This document shows, one piece after another, positions 52,598-61,991 of a DNA stretch of 64,000 nucleotides. The stretch's first letter is position 1. Every line of letters begins with the position of its first letter. The notes beneath the pieces are model-generated. The model saw only the letters and a list, made by a program, of their open reading frames with translations. It was not told the DNA's origin and searched no databases. Source of the DNA: Thauera sp. UBA6194 (GTDB lineage: Bacteria > Pseudomonadota > Gammaproteobacteria > Burkholderiales > Rhodocyclaceae); contig DITC01000056.1 of NCBI GenBank assembly GCA_002422685.1, positions 38,533-102,532 of the forward strand, given 5' to 3'. A program made the position numbers and the translations under genes.

Positions 52598-53458
52598 ATG
52601 GATGATTTCCAGTCCCAACTCGACGCGTTCTCACAGCAGATCGACGACGAGCTGCGCGATGGCACGCTCAGTTTTCCGACCGTCTTCGACCTGTCGATGC
52701 GCATCAAGAAGCTCGCCGACAGTCCGGACAGCTCGCTCAACGACATCACCGCCGTGGTCCGCGCCGAGCCGGTGCTCGCAGCCAAGGTCATCCGCATGGC
52801 CAACACCCTGACGATGAACCCCTACCGGGGCGAAATCGCCAACCTGCAGCAGGCCGTTGGCCGCATTGGGCTGTCCACGCTGCGCTGCCTGGCTTTCGCC
52901 GTGGCGGCCGAGCAGATCGCGCGTGACCATCGCTCGCGCCAGATGCGGCTGGTCGCAACCGGGCTGTGGATGCACACGATCGACGTTTCCGCCTGGGCGT
53001 ACGCCTTCGCCCATCAGCTCGAGCGCCGCGACCCCGACGCTGCCATGCTCGCCGGGCTGATGCTCCAGCTCGGTCAGTTCTACCTGCTCGCGCGCGCAGC
53101 CCGCTACCCCGCCCTCGAAGGCGACATGAGCCGCTTCGCCGAAGCGGTCGCGTTCTGGGAGGACCCGGTGCGCAACGCCATCTTCGAGGCCTTCGAGATG
53201 CCCGAGGTCATCATCGACGCCTGCGCCAGCGATCCGCTCGCGCCCTCGCCGTGGCCGCCCGAAGCCATGAACGACATCGTGCACCTGGCCGCGCTGGCCG
53301 CCGAGACCCCCAACCCCTTCGACAACATGCTCGGCCTCCAGCGCCGCCCCGAGTTGCTCGAAGCCAGCCTCGGCGAGCTCGGCGCGGAGCGCTTCGACGC
53401 CCTGATGGCCGAAGCGCGCGCGACGCGCCTCGAGCTGATCGCGGCGATCTGCGACTGA
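52598..53458 (+). CDS. HDOD-domain signalling protein
   Basis: A 286-residue protein made almost entirely of an HDOD domain: LSFPTVFDLSMRIKKLAD, VVRAEPVLAAKVIRMAN, AVGRIGLSTLRCLAFAVA and AMLAGLMLQLGQ. HDOD proteins lack the metal-binding HD residues of phosphodiesterases and act as regulatory partners in motility and c-di-GMP circuits. No receiver or output domain is attached. It follows xpt by 105 bases. Confidence 0.88.
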   Translation: MDDFQSQLDAFSQQIDDELRDGTLSFPTVFDLSMRIKKLADSPDSSLNDITAVVRAEPVLAAKVIRMANTLTMNPYRGEIANLQQAVGRIGLSTLRCLAFAVAAEQIARDHRSRQMRLVATGLWMHTIDVSAWAYAFAHQLERRDPDAAMLAGLMLQLGQFYLLARAARYPALEGDMSRFAEAVAFWEDPVRNAIFEAFEMPEVIIDACASDPLAPSPWPPEAMNDIVHLAALAAETPNPFDNMLGLQRRPELLEASLGELGAERFDALMAEARATRLELIAAICD

Positions 53459-53477
53459 GCGGCCGCTGCGCCGCGCC

Positions 53478-54422
53478 TTACTCCCCGCGCAGCGCCCGAC
53501 GCAGCGCGGCGGCGGCCAGGGCGACCGCGCGCCCGGCCTCGGGAATGGCCTTGCCGAGCGTGAAGAAGCCGTGCACCACGCCTTCGACGAGTTGGTAGTC
53601 CACCACCCCGCCCTCCTGCGCCACACGCTGCGCGAACGCGGCGCAGTCATCGACCAGCGGGTCGAACTCGGCCGCGATCAGCAGCATCGGCGGCAGCCCG
53701 GCCAGGCTGCCGGCGCGCATCGGCGAGGCCCGCCAGTCTTCGGTGTTGCCCTCGGGCAGATAACGCTCGAAGAACCACTGTAGCGTCTCGCGATCGAGGA
53801 AGTAGCCCGCGGAATAAAGCGTGCGCGAGGGCCGCGTGCTGATGATTTCGGTGCTCGGATAGACGAGCATCAGGAATGCTGGCTGCCTGTCTTCATCGCG
53901 CAGGGCGAGCGCGGTGACGATCGCCAGATTGCCCCCCGCGCTGTCGCCACCGAGCGCGATGCGCACCGCATCGATCCCGAGCAGCGCCGCGTTGTCCGCA
54001 CACCAGTCGAAGGCCAGGCGCGCGTCCTCGATCGCGGCCGGAAACGGATGCTCCGGCGCCAGCCGATACTCGACCGACAGCACCGCACAGCCTGAACCGT
54101 TGGCGAGCTCACGACACAGCACGTCGTAGCTGGGCACGTCGCCCACGCACCAACCACCGCCGTGGTGAAAGATGAGCAAGGGCAAGACGTCGTCGTGATG
54201 GCTGGACAGCGGCCGGTACAGGCGCGACAGCAGCGCCGAGCCGTCCCGGCGCGGAATCGGCACCTCGGCGACCGCGGCAACCGCCGGCGCCTCGGGCCGG
54301 AAGGCGAACTGCAGCTTGTGGAAGGAGTGACGGGCTTGCGCCGGCGACAGCTCGTGAAAGCGCGGTGCGCCGACACGATAGGCCATGTCGAGCAGTGAAC
54401 GGGTTTCGGGACTCAGGGGCAT
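53478..54422 (-). CDS. Alpha/beta-hydrolase, hormone-sensitive lipase family
   Basis: A 314-residue esterase. The HSL-family oxyanion motif HHGGGW and nucleophile motif GDSAGGN are present; Asp in EFDPLVDD and His in GVVHGFF complete the triad. No signal peptide, so cytoplasmic. Substrates are probably short-chain esters. It is convergent with the HDOD gene and divergent from ppk2. Confidence 0.92.
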   Translation of the reverse strand: MPLSPETRSLLDMAYRVGAPRFHELSPAQARHSFHKLQFAFRPEAPAVAAVAEVPIPRRDGSALLSRLYRPLSSHHDDVLPLLIFHHGGGWCVGDVPSYDVLCRELANGSGCAVLSVEYRLAPEHPFPAAIEDARLAFDWCADNAALLGIDAVRIALGGDSAGGNLAIVTALALRDEDRQPAFLMLVYPSTEIISTRPSRTLYSAGYFLDRETLQWFFERYLPEGNTEDWRASPMRAGSLAGLPPMLLIAAEFDPLVDDCAAFAQRVAQEGGVVDYQLVEGVVHGFFTLGKAIPEAGRAVALAAAALRRALRGE

Positions 54423-54633
54423 GAAGGCGGAAAGCTTGCACGTCGCGAGACGCGGCTGCGGTGGGTTGGAAGCCGCGCAATTCTACTCGCGCCCGGCCGC
54501 GCCGGCGCAGCATCCGCTCGGCCCCGCGTGCATGCATGAATTGCATGGAACGCAAAAACAATATCGATCGAACTCGCATGCGCGGCCAAGTGCACGAGGA
54601 TTAGAATTGAATCAGTTCGCAAGGAGGGCATTC

Positions 54634-55815
54634 ATGGCTAAATCCGATACATCGATCGACACCAAAGGCACCACCCAGGGCACGGCGCCCGCCACCGGCA
54701 AGCAGCAGACGACGCGCCGCACCGCGACGCGCAAGGCACGCAACGGCGATATCGCCCCGAGCCTCAGCGTGGACGCAATCGAGCAGTTCGAGGTGGATGA
54801 GGCCATCACCGCCGCGCAGGACTCGAAGGTGGTCGCCGTCAGCGACATCCTCAATCACGAAGCCGGACGCTCGGCGGACGAAAAGCTGCACACCCTCGAA
54901 GCGATTCTGTCGGGCGCCTCGCCCGACGACATCCACATGCTGCGGCGCGCGCTGATGCGTGCGGATACCGCCAAGGGCACGGGCACGCACCCCGACGACG
55001 AGCTCGCCTCCGACTGGCGCCAGGGCGGCTACCCGTACCGCAACCTGATGTCGCGCAAGGCTTACGAGAAGGAGAAGTACCGCCTGCAGGTCGAGCTGCT
55101 CAAGCTTCAGGCCTGGGTCAAGGAAACCGGCCAGCGCGTGGTGATCCTGTTCGAGGGACGCGACGCCGCAGGCAAGGGCGGCACCATCAAGCGCTTCATG
55201 GAACACCTGAACCCACGTGGCGCCCACGTGGTGGCGCTCGAAAAGCCCACCCCGACCGAGATGGGGCAGTGGTACTTCCAGCGCTACATCCAGCACCTGC
55301 CCACCGCCGGCGAGATCGCGCTCTTCGACCGTTCCTGGTACAACCGCGCCGGTGTCGAGCGCGTCATGGGCTTCTGCACCAACGACGAGTACAACGAGTT
55401 CATGCGTCAGGTGCCGGAGTTCGAGCGCAACCTGGTGCGCAGCGGCATCCATGTGATCAAGTTCTGGTTCTCGGTGAGCCGTGAAGAGCAGCGCCGCCGC
55501 TTCCGCGAGCGCGAATCGCATCCGCTCAAGCAGTGGAAGCTGTCGCCGATCGACCTCGCCTCGCTCGACAAGTGGGACGACTACACGCGCGCGAAGGAGG
55601 CGATGTTCTTCTACACCGACACCGCGGACTCGCCGTGGACAGTCGTGAAGTCCGACTGCAAAAAGCGCGCACGCCTCAACGCCCTGCGCTACGTGCTGCA
55701 CAAGCTGCCTTACACGAACAAGGACATCGACAAGATCGGCGCGCTCGATCCGCTGCTGGTCGGACGTGCCAACGTCGTGTACGAACGCGGCGAAAAGGAC
55801 GTTCCGCTCCTCTGA
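54634..55815 (+). CDS. ppk2: Polyphosphate kinase 2
   Basis: A 393-residue PPK2. Walker A GRDAAGKGGTIKR and Walker B FDRSWYNRAGVERVMG are intact, and the lid region SREEQRRRFRERESHPLKQWKLSPID follows. It transfers phosphate between polyphosphate and nucleotides; the substrate class (ADP, AMP or GDP) is not certain. The first 130 residues are a long Thr/Ala/charged extension outside the kinase core. An excellent ribosome site (AAGGAGGG at 54621-54628) fixes the start. It is transcribed alone, ending at a good terminator. Confidence 0.93.
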   Translation: MAKSDTSIDTKGTTQGTAPATGKQQTTRRTATRKARNGDIAPSLSVDAIEQFEVDEAITAAQDSKVVAVSDILNHEAGRSADEKLHTLEAILSGASPDDIHMLRRALMRADTAKGTGTHPDDELASDWRQGGYPYRNLMSRKAYEKEKYRLQVELLKLQAWVKETGQRVVILFEGRDAAGKGGTIKRFMEHLNPRGAHVVALEKPTPTEMGQWYFQRYIQHLPTAGEIALFDRSWYNRAGVERVMGFCTNDEYNEFMRQVPEFERNLVRSGIHVIKFWFSVSREEQRRRFRERESHPLKQWKLSPIDLASLDKWDDYTRAKEAMFFYTDTADSPWTVVKSDCKKRARLNALRYVLHKLPYTNKDIDKIGALDPLLVGRANVVYERGEKDVPLL

Positions 55816-55823
55816 TACGCCTC

Positions 55824-55848
55824 AAACCCGCCACCCAGGCGGGTTTTT
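55824..55848 (+). terminator. Rho-independent terminator of ppk2
   Basis: Nine-bp stem AAACCCGCC/GGCGGGTTT with a 5-base loop, ending in five Ts, 9 bases after the stop codon. Confidence 0.92.
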
Positions 55849-55973
55849 CGCATCAAGTTGCCGTGACGGGTGACAAGACGTAAGCATGCGCACGACGCGG
55901 GGGCTGTGATTGTCTAGACTGCCCTCACCCAGCCGAACGCAAACGACAAACACTCACGAGGGGATAGCATTCC

Positions 55974-56645
55974 ATGACGAACACACAGTCCCGAGCCCTG
56001 CGCGTACTGACGGTGGCGCTCTCGGCCGCCCTGCTCGCCGCGCCGGCGATGGCAGACAAGCCCGCCCACGCAGGTGGCGGCAAGCCCGAGCACGCGCAGT
56101 CCGTCCAGTCCGAGCGCGGCCCCGGCGTCAAGGCGGAGCGCCGCGACAACGGGCGCAGCAACGACGATGGACGTTACGAGCGCCGCGACCGGCGCGACGT
56201 GGGCGACCGGCGCGACATGGGCGACCGGCGCGACGTGCGTGATCGTGACGGCGAGCGCTACCGCGACGACCGCCGCGACCGCAACCAAACGCGCGACTAT
56301 CGCGATGGACGCCGTGACGGGCCGCGCGTGGGCATCCATTTCGGCGACCGCCATCGCGAGATCGTGCGCGAGTACTACGGCGAACGCTACCGCTCCGGAC
56401 ACTGCCCCCCGGGCCTGGCCAAAAAGCGCAACGGCTGCATGCCCCCCGGACAGGCCAAGCGCTGGCGTATCGGACAGCCCCTGCCGCGCAACGTCGTGTA
56501 TTACGACGCGCCGCGTGACATCGTGCTGCGCTTCGGCATGCCGCCCGAAGGTCACCGTTATGTTCGCGTCGCCGCCGACATCCTGTTGATCGCGGTCGGC
56601 ACCGGCATGGTGGTCGATGCGATCGAGGACCTCAACAGGCTCTGA
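55974..56645 (+). CDS. RcnB-like periplasmic protein with Arg/Asp repeats
   Basis: A 223-residue exported protein: signal peptide ending AMA, a very charged Arg/Asp-rich middle (residues 50-115), and a C-terminal RcnB-type region with the membrane-proximal WRIGQPLPRNVVYYD and a final hydrophobic stretch. RcnB in E. coli is a small periplasmic protein in nickel/cobalt balance, but many proteins of this build have unknown roles. The middle contains tandem RRD(V/M)GD repeats. No transporter gene is adjacent. Confidence 0.78.
   Translation: MTNTQSRALRVLTVALSAALLAAPAMADKPAHAGGGKPEHAQSVQSERGPGVKAERRDNGRSNDDGRYERRDRRDVGDRRDMGDRRDVRDRDGERYRDDRRDRNQTRDYRDGRRDGPRVGIHFGDRHREIVREYYGERYRSGHCPPGLAKKRNGCMPPGQAKRWRIGQPLPRNVVYYDAPRDIVLRFGMPPEGHRYVRVAADILLIAVGTGMVVDAIEDLNRL
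56191..56244 (+). repeat. Three 18-base tandem repeats inside the RcnB-like gene
   Basis: Units begin at 56191, 56209 and 56227 and encode RRDVGD, RRDMGD and a decayed RRDVRD. The first two differ by one base. In-frame copy number could vary without breaking the gene. Confidence 0.75.
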
Positions 56646-56678
56646 TCGAGCTGCTTGTCCGCGCTCACGGCACAAACC

Positions 56679-56728
56679 CGAGCCCGCTGCCCACCACGCC
56701 GCTCACGCTGTGGCTGGGCGCGGGCTCG
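56679..56728. terminator. Long inverted repeat after the RcnB-like gene
   Basis: CGAGCCCGC (56679-56687) pairs with GCGGGCTCG (56720-56728), and CCAC/GTGG inside extends the fold. It lies between the RcnB-like gene and the peroxidase gene, without a T-run. Confidence 0.4.
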
Positions 56729-56826
56729 AATTGCGAACTCGCGCCGCGCCGCGCGGTCATTAGTCCGGTTGATCCGATCGGCGCTCCTGCGCCTCTTCTT
56801 TCGCCCTTTCTCACGGAGACAGGACC

Positions 56827-57405
56827 ATGCTGCGTCAACGCCTGCGCCACGCGCTTTTCCCCCTCGCGCTCGCCGGACTCGCCCTCACCGCGCCCGGCGC
56901 ACTCGCCGAACCCACCGCCGAACCCACCGCCGAGTCCAAGGCCTTGTTCGACCACGCGCTGCGCCGGCTGCACGCCGACGAGGTCGTCCAGCTCGCCGAG
57001 CGCTACGCCGGACATCCGGTGCTGGTCGTCAACACCGCCAGCCATTGCGGCTTCACCCGCCAGTTCGGCCAGCTCGAGGCCATCCACCAGCGCTACAAGG
57101 ACAAGGGGCTCAAGGTCGCCGGCTTTCCGTCCAACGATTTCCGCCAGGAAGCGGATGACGAGGCCAAGACGGCGGAGGTGTGCTTCGAGAATTTCGGCGT
57201 CACCTTCGACATGTACACCCCGATTCCGGTGACCGGAGAGACTGCACACCCGATCTTCCGCGAGATCGCACGCCAGTCGGCCGCGCCGGAGTGGAATTTT
57301 CACAAATACGTCATCGACCGCAACGGTCACGTCGTGGCGACCTTCCCGAGTCGCGTCAAACCCGACGCCCCGGAGGTGATCGCGGCAATCGAAAAGGTGC
57401 TCTGA
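56827..57405 (+). CDS. Periplasmic glutathione peroxidase-family protein
   Basis: A 192-residue GPx. A Sec signal peptide ending ALA means export. The peroxidatic Cys is in NTASHCGFTRQFGQL; the active-site Gln (FRQEADD, 33 residues on) and Trp (EWNFHKYVIDR) follow. A further Cys in VCFENFGVTF is at the position of the resolving Cys of thioredoxin-dependent GPx, so its reductant may be a thioredoxin-like protein rather than glutathione. It lies 160 bases before glutathione reductase. Confidence 0.9.
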   Translation: MLRQRLRHALFPLALAGLALTAPGALAEPTAEPTAESKALFDHALRRLHADEVVQLAERYAGHPVLVVNTASHCGFTRQFGQLEAIHQRYKDKGLKVAGFPSNDFRQEADDEAKTAEVCFENFGVTFDMYTPIPVTGETAHPIFREIARQSAAPEWNFHKYVIDRNGHVVATFPSRVKPDAPEVIAAIEKVL

Positions 57406-57564
57406 CGCTCGCATCGGTCGGCGCCCCGCGCCAGACGCACGAGGCCCGCGGGCTCGCGTCGAAGCCCTGAATGCGGCTAAAGTCCTGCTTTGGACTGGGC
57501 GCGGCACGCAGCCAGCAGTGCCGCGCCGCGTACAGCCCACGGTACGACGACTCAGGGAGAGCAC

Positions 57565-58905
57565 ATGAAGGAATACGACCTCATCGCCATCGGCGGCGGT
57601 AGCGGTGGTGTGGCCACGGCGCGGCGCGCGGCCGAGTACGGCGCGCGCGTGCTGCTGATCGAAGGCGCCCGCCTCGGCGGCACCTGCGTCAATGTGGGCT
57701 GCGTGCCGAAAAAGGTCATGTGGTACGCATCGGGCATCGCCCAGGCCATGCGCGACGCGCCGGGCTACGGCTTCACGGTGGGCGAAACACGCTTCGACTG
57801 GACGGCCCTGAAGCAGCGCCGCGACGCCTACATCGAGCGCCTCAACGGCATCTATGCGGGCATGCTCGACAAGGCCGGCGTGGATCTGGTGCGCGGCTTT
57901 GCCCGCTTTGTCGGTCCGCAGGCCGTGGAGGTCGACGGCGAGCGCTTCACCGCGCCGCACATCGTCATCGCCACCGGCGGCAAGCCTGCGATCCCCGCCA
58001 TCCCGGGCGCCGAGCTCGGCATCGACTCGGATGGTTTCTTCGCGCTCGAGACGCAGCCGCGCCGCGTGGCGGTGGTCGGTGCGGGCTACATCGCGGTCGA
58101 GCTGGCGGGCGTGTTTGCCGGCCTGGGCAGCGAGGTGCACCTGCTCGTACGCGGCGACCGCCTGCTGAAAAATTTCGACGCCCTGCTGCGCGACGAGCTC
58201 GCGGCGCAGATGCAGGAAGGCGGCGTGCAGCTGCATTTCGGCAAGCAGATCGCCGCGATCGAGCGCGCGCAGGACAGCACGCTGCGGGTGTCATGCCAGG
58301 ACGGCAGCACCTTGAGCGTCGACACGCTGGTGTGGGCGACCGGCCGCCGCCCCAACACCGACGCGCTCGATCTCGCCCTTGCCGGCGTGGACGCCGACGA
58401 CAAAGGCGTGATCCCGGTCGATGCCTACCAGAACACCAAGGTCGCGGGCATTCATGCGATTGGCGACATCACCGGCCAGGCTGAGCTCACCCCGGTGGCG
58501 ATCGCGGCCGGCCGCAGGCTCGCGGCGCGGCTCTTCCTCGGCCAGGCCGACAGCCGGCTCGACTACGAGAACATCCCCACCGTGGTGTTCAGCCACCCGG
58601 CCATCGGCACCGTCGGCCTGAGCGAAGAGGCCGCGCGTGCGCGCTTCGACACGGTCAAGGTGTACACCACGCGCTTCACCGCGATGTACCACGCGCTCAC
58701 CGAGCATCGCCCCAAGACCGCGATGAAGCTGGTGTGCGTCGGCGCGCAAGAGCGCATCGTCGGCGCGCACGTGATCGGCGACGGTGCGGACGAGATGCTG
58801 CAGGGCTTCGCGGTGGCGGTGAAGATGGGCGCGACCAAGGCCGATTTCGACAATACGGTCGCCATCCACCCGACCAGCGCGGAAGAGTTCGTCACCTTAC
58901 GGTGA
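57565..58905 (+). CDS. gor: Glutathione-disulfide reductase
   Basis: A 446-residue FAD- and NADPH-dependent disulfide reductase. FAD motif IGGGSGGVATARRA, redox Cys pair GGTCVNVGCVPKK, pyridine-nucleotide motif VGAGYIAVELAGVF, and the C-terminal IHPTSAEE with the catalytic His-Glu. Start ATG follows GGGAGAG. It keeps cytoplasmic glutathione reduced. The neighbouring GPx is periplasmic, so the pair is a stress set rather than a direct enzyme couple. Confidence 0.95.
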   Translation: MKEYDLIAIGGGSGGVATARRAAEYGARVLLIEGARLGGTCVNVGCVPKKVMWYASGIAQAMRDAPGYGFTVGETRFDWTALKQRRDAYIERLNGIYAGMLDKAGVDLVRGFARFVGPQAVEVDGERFTAPHIVIATGGKPAIPAIPGAELGIDSDGFFALETQPRRVAVVGAGYIAVELAGVFAGLGSEVHLLVRGDRLLKNFDALLRDELAAQMQEGGVQLHFGKQIAAIERAQDSTLRVSCQDGSTLSVDTLVWATGRRPNTDALDLALAGVDADDKGVIPVDAYQNTKVAGIHAIGDITGQAELTPVAIAAGRRLAARLFLGQADSRLDYENIPTVVFSHPAIGTVGLSEEAARARFDTVKVYTTRFTAMYHALTEHRPKTAMKLVCVGAQERIVGAHVIGDGADEMLQGFAVAVKMGATKADFDNTVAIHPTSAEEFVTLR

Positions 58906-58929
58906 GCCGGCACCGAGGACACCTACATC

Positions 58930-59139
58930 ATGCCCATGACCTACGAACAGCACCTCGACGAGGTCGCGACCCTGCTCTTCGAGAACTTCAATCAAAGCGA
59001 AAAGGCGGCCATCAAGCTGGTGATGGCCGCCCAGGCGGATGATTTTTTCAGCGGGCACGACGACGACCCGTCGATCTGCACGCTGGAACGCGCGCAGGCG
59101 GATGCCCGCGCGGTCTTTCGCAAGTACGGGAAGGCTTAG
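58930..59139 (+). CDS. Small conserved-looking protein of unknown function
   Basis: A 69-residue soluble protein, acidic and helical, that I do not recognise. It starts 24 bases after the gor stop on the same strand, probably in the same transcript. Its stop overlaps the stop of the convergent DUF2249 gene. Codon use looks normal for the genome, which supports it as a real gene. Confidence 0.6.
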   Translation: MPMTYEQHLDEVATLLFENFNQSEKAAIKLVMAAQADDFFSGHDDDPSICTLERAQADARAVFRKYGKA

Positions 59140-59465
59140 CTCCCCGAGCACCCGCAGCCGTGACCACCGCCACCGCCGCAGCTGCCGGCCGCGGCCGCGG
59201 CCGGGGCGCCGACCGCTGCGGGGGCGCCGAGCTGGATCTTGAAGTCGATGACGATGTTGCCCGGCTCGCGCGCAACGTAGTCGACACCCACCTGATTGCC
59301 ATAGCGTTGCTGGATCTGGTTGATCAGCGGCAGCGGGTCGTGGTCGTTGACGAAGCGCATGACTTCGCCGTCCTCGAGCGACTCGAGCGCGCCGAAGATC
59401 GCAGCATGGCGAAAGCGCTTGGCGACGCCGCGCGCATCGAAGGGGTGAACAGCGGTCTCAAACAT
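59136..59465 (-). CDS. DUF2249 protein with Cys/Gly/His tail
   Basis: A 109-residue protein. Residues 5-75 are a DUF2249 domain: VHPFDARGVAKRFRHAAIFGALESL, EVMRFVNDHDPLPLINQIQ and GNIVIDFK. This TusA-like fold is often encoded near nitrogen-oxide respiration genes. After an Ala-rich linker the C-terminus ends SCGGGGGHGCGCSGS, with three Cys and a His, a probable metal- or haem-binding tail. It stands alone here. Confidence 0.78.
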   Translation of the reverse strand: MFETAVHPFDARGVAKRFRHAAIFGALESLEDGEVMRFVNDHDPLPLINQIQQRYGNQVGVDYVAREPGNIVIDFKIQLGAPAAVGAPAAAAAGSCGGGGGHGCGCSGS

Positions 59466-59626
59466 CTGGTGTCTTCCATCGGGAGGGGTCCGGTCTCGGA
59501 CTGCGGCCGGAATCGCAGCTCGCGAATCCTAATTCCGCACGCGCGCGCAAACCTTGAGCAAGGACAAAAAAACCCTTCTTGCTGTTAAAGTGCGAGGCAT
59601 TCCCGCAGCATTTTCCGGAGCCGCAC

Positions 59627-60244
59627 ATGTTTGCATCCACGACACGCCGTCTCACCCTGCTCCTCGTCTTCGTCGCCACGCTCGGCCTGAGCGGCTGCGG
59701 TTACAACGATTTCCAGCGCCTGGACGAGGAGGCCAAGTCGGCCTGGGCAGAGGTGCTCAACCAGTACCAGCGCCGCGCCGACCTCATCCCCAACCTGGTC
59801 GAGACGGTCAAGGGCGAGGCCAGCTTCGAGCAGGAAACCCTCACCCGCGTGATCGAAGCGCGCGCACGCGCCACGGCCATCCAACTGAGCCCCGAGATGC
59901 TCGACGACCCGCAGGCCATGGAGCGCTTCCAGGCCGCACAGGGCCAGCTCGGCAGCGCCCTCTCCCGCCTGCTCGCGGTGTCGGAAAACTATCCGAACCT
60001 CAAGGCCAATCAGGGCTTTCAGGAGCTGCGTGTGCAGCTCGAAGGCACCGAAAACCGCGTCACCGTAGCGCGCAACCGCTACATCGAGGCAGTCAAGAGC
60101 TACAACGTGCTCGCGCGCAGCTTCCCGAACAACCTCACCGCGATGCTCTTCGGCTACCAGCCCAAGGCCGGATTCACGGTCGCCAACGAGGCGGAGATCT
60201 CCGCGCCGCCGCGGGTCGACTTCGGCGACCAGGAAAAGCGCTGA
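59627..60244 (+). CDS. LemA-family lipoprotein-like protein
   Basis: A 205-residue LemA protein. The N-terminus has a lipobox-like LGLSGCG, so it may be a lipoprotein rather than using the single anchor typical of LemA. The LemA helix bundle is clear: LDEEAKSAWAEVLNQYQRRADLIPNLVETVKG and ENRVTVARNRYIEAVKSYN. The ATG after CCGGAG is preferred to one 16 codons upstream. It heads a set with two TPM-domain genes, 8 bases before the first. Confidence 0.9.
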   Translation: MFASTTRRLTLLLVFVATLGLSGCGYNDFQRLDEEAKSAWAEVLNQYQRRADLIPNLVETVKGEASFEQETLTRVIEARARATAIQLSPEMLDDPQAMERFQAAQGQLGSALSRLLAVSENYPNLKANQGFQELRVQLEGTENRVTVARNRYIEAVKSYNVLARSFPNNLTAMLFGYQPKAGFTVANEAEISAPPRVDFGDQEKR

Positions 60245-60252
60245 GGCACCGG

Positions 60253-61215
60253 ATGCACACACCGGGGGTTCTGCTGCCGGGCCGGCCCGCGCTGGCCGGT
60301 TCTGGCGTGGGCGCGCTGCGCTGCGCCGTGTTCACGGCGCTGCTGGGGCTTTTCCTGGCCCTGGGCTTCACCGCGCCCGCGCATGCCCAGGCCGTGCAGC
60401 CCGTGCCGCCCCTGAGCGCACGCGTCATCGATCGCAGCGACACCCTCGGCGCACAACAGCTGCAGGCACTCGAGCGCAAGCTCGCCAGCTTCGAGGCCGA
60501 ACGTGGCAGCCAGATCGTCGTCCTGCTGGTGCCGACCACCGCACCCGAAGACATCGCGGCCTACGCCTTCCGGGTCGCCGATGCGTGGAAGATCGGCCGT
60601 CGTGACGTAGGTGACGGCGTGCTGCTCGTCGTCGCAACCCAGGATCGCAGGATCCGTATCGAGGTCGCACGCGCGCTCGAGGGCCCCATTCCCGACCTCG
60701 CCGCCTGGCGCATCATCGACGACATCATCACCCCCGCGTTTCGCCAGGGGGGCTACGCGCAGGGCATCGATGCCGGCGTGGAGGCGCTCTTTGCGCTCGT
60801 CCGCGGTGAAGAGCTCCCGCTCCCGGCGCGCGCCGAGGACCGCGCCGAGGGGGCGAGCCTGGAAGACCTCGGCGCTCTGCTCTTCGTCGCCGTACCGATG
60901 TTCGGCGCGGTGCTCATCGGCATGTTCGGCCGCAAGCCTGGATCGGTCCTGACCGGCGCGGCCACCGGATTCATCGTGCATGTGCTCACCGCCAGCCTGC
61001 TCTTCGCCCTGATCGGCGGGGTGCTGGCGATCTTCTTCGTGCTCGCGCTCGGTGTCGGCGCCGCGGGACGCATGCGCAGCCCGCACGGCGGCAGCGGCCC
61101 CATCATCCGCAGCGGCGGCGGCTTCGGTGGCTTCGGTGGCAGCCGGGGTGGAGGCGGTTTCGGCTCCGGGGGTGGCGGCAGCTTCGGTGGCGGTGGCGCC
61201 TCGGGAGGCTGGTGA
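60253..61215 (+). CDS. TPM-domain membrane protein (YgcG-like)
   Basis: A 320-residue protein: an N-terminal signal or anchor helix, the TPM (YgcG) domain (ARVIDRSDTLGAQQLQALERKL, GSQIVVLLVPTT, ARALEGPIPDLAAWRIID), two membrane helices near 210-275, and a Gly/Ser-rich tail of about 40 residues. TPM domains are thought to aid membrane protein maintenance and stress resistance; LemA-TPM gene pairs are common. Its stop overlaps the next start (TGATG). Confidence 0.9.
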   Translation: MHTPGVLLPGRPALAGSGVGALRCAVFTALLGLFLALGFTAPAHAQAVQPVPPLSARVIDRSDTLGAQQLQALERKLASFEAERGSQIVVLLVPTTAPEDIAAYAFRVADAWKIGRRDVGDGVLLVVATQDRRIRIEVARALEGPIPDLAAWRIIDDIITPAFRQGGYAQGIDAGVEALFALVRGEELPLPARAEDRAEGASLEDLGALLFVAVPMFGAVLIGMFGRKPGSVLTGAATGFIVHVLTASLLFALIGGVLAIFFVLALGVGAAGRMRSPHGGSGPIIRSGGGFGGFGGSRGGGGFGSGGGGSFGGGGASGGW

Positions 61216-61748
61216 TGGACACACTGCGTCGCCTGCTTCGTCACCTCTGGCTGGACGCCGATGATGTGCGTCGCGTGCTCGACGAAGACGCGATCGACCG
61301 CCTCGAAGCGCGCATCGGCAAGAGCGAAGCCCTGCACACCGGGCAGATCTGCATCTGCGTCGAGGCGAGCCTGCCGCACAGCTATCTCTGGCGCCACATG
61401 CTGCGCGGCGAGCCCCTGTCCGACGTGGTGCGCGACCGCGCGATCACCCTGTTCGGCAAGCAGCGCGTGTGGGACACGGAATACAACAACGGCGTGCTCA
61501 TCTACCTGCTGCTGGCGGAACATCGCATCGAGATCGTCACCGACCGCGCACTCGGCCGTGTCGTCGACAACGCGCACTGGACGGTGCTGCTGCAGGAGAT
61601 CGCAGCGCCCTGCCGTGGCGGCAAGCTCGAGGACGCGCTGGGTCGCGCCATCGACGATGTTGACGCCAGCCTGCAACGACATTTCCCACGCCCGCACGGC
61701 GACGCGACCGACCGGTCCGACCTGCCCAACCGGCCGCTGATTCGCTGA
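61215..61748 (+). CDS. Second TPM-domain protein
   Basis: A 177-residue soluble relative of the preceding protein. The TPM domain is seen in ALHTGQICICVEASLP, DRAITLFGKQRVWDTEYNNGVLIYLLLAEHRIEIVTDRA. No signal peptide or membrane helix. The ATG lies within the TGATG overlap of the preceding stop, so translation is coupled. Confidence 0.88.
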   Translation: MDTLRRLLRHLWLDADDVRRVLDEDAIDRLEARIGKSEALHTGQICICVEASLPHSYLWRHMLRGEPLSDVVRDRAITLFGKQRVWDTEYNNGVLIYLLLAEHRIEIVTDRALGRVVDNAHWTVLLQEIAAPCRGGKLEDALGRAIDDVDASLQRHFPRPHGDATDRSDLPNRPLIR

Positions 61749-61991
61749 GGCATGCCGTCTCACCCTCGCCAGGCCCCGATTCCCTGGCGTCGCCGCATGT
61801 TGCTGCAGTGCGACAATCCGGCGACGCTCGCCGCCCCCGCAGCAGGGGCGCGCGAAGATGCTACCCAGCTTGTGTGCTATTGTGATAACGGGATGTCGCT
61901 GGCGACGCAGAGACTGTCAGCAGCCGTGCCAGCCAGAATGTATGCGCGTCCCGAATCAGACGAATCAATATATCGAGAGGAGCGGGACCGT

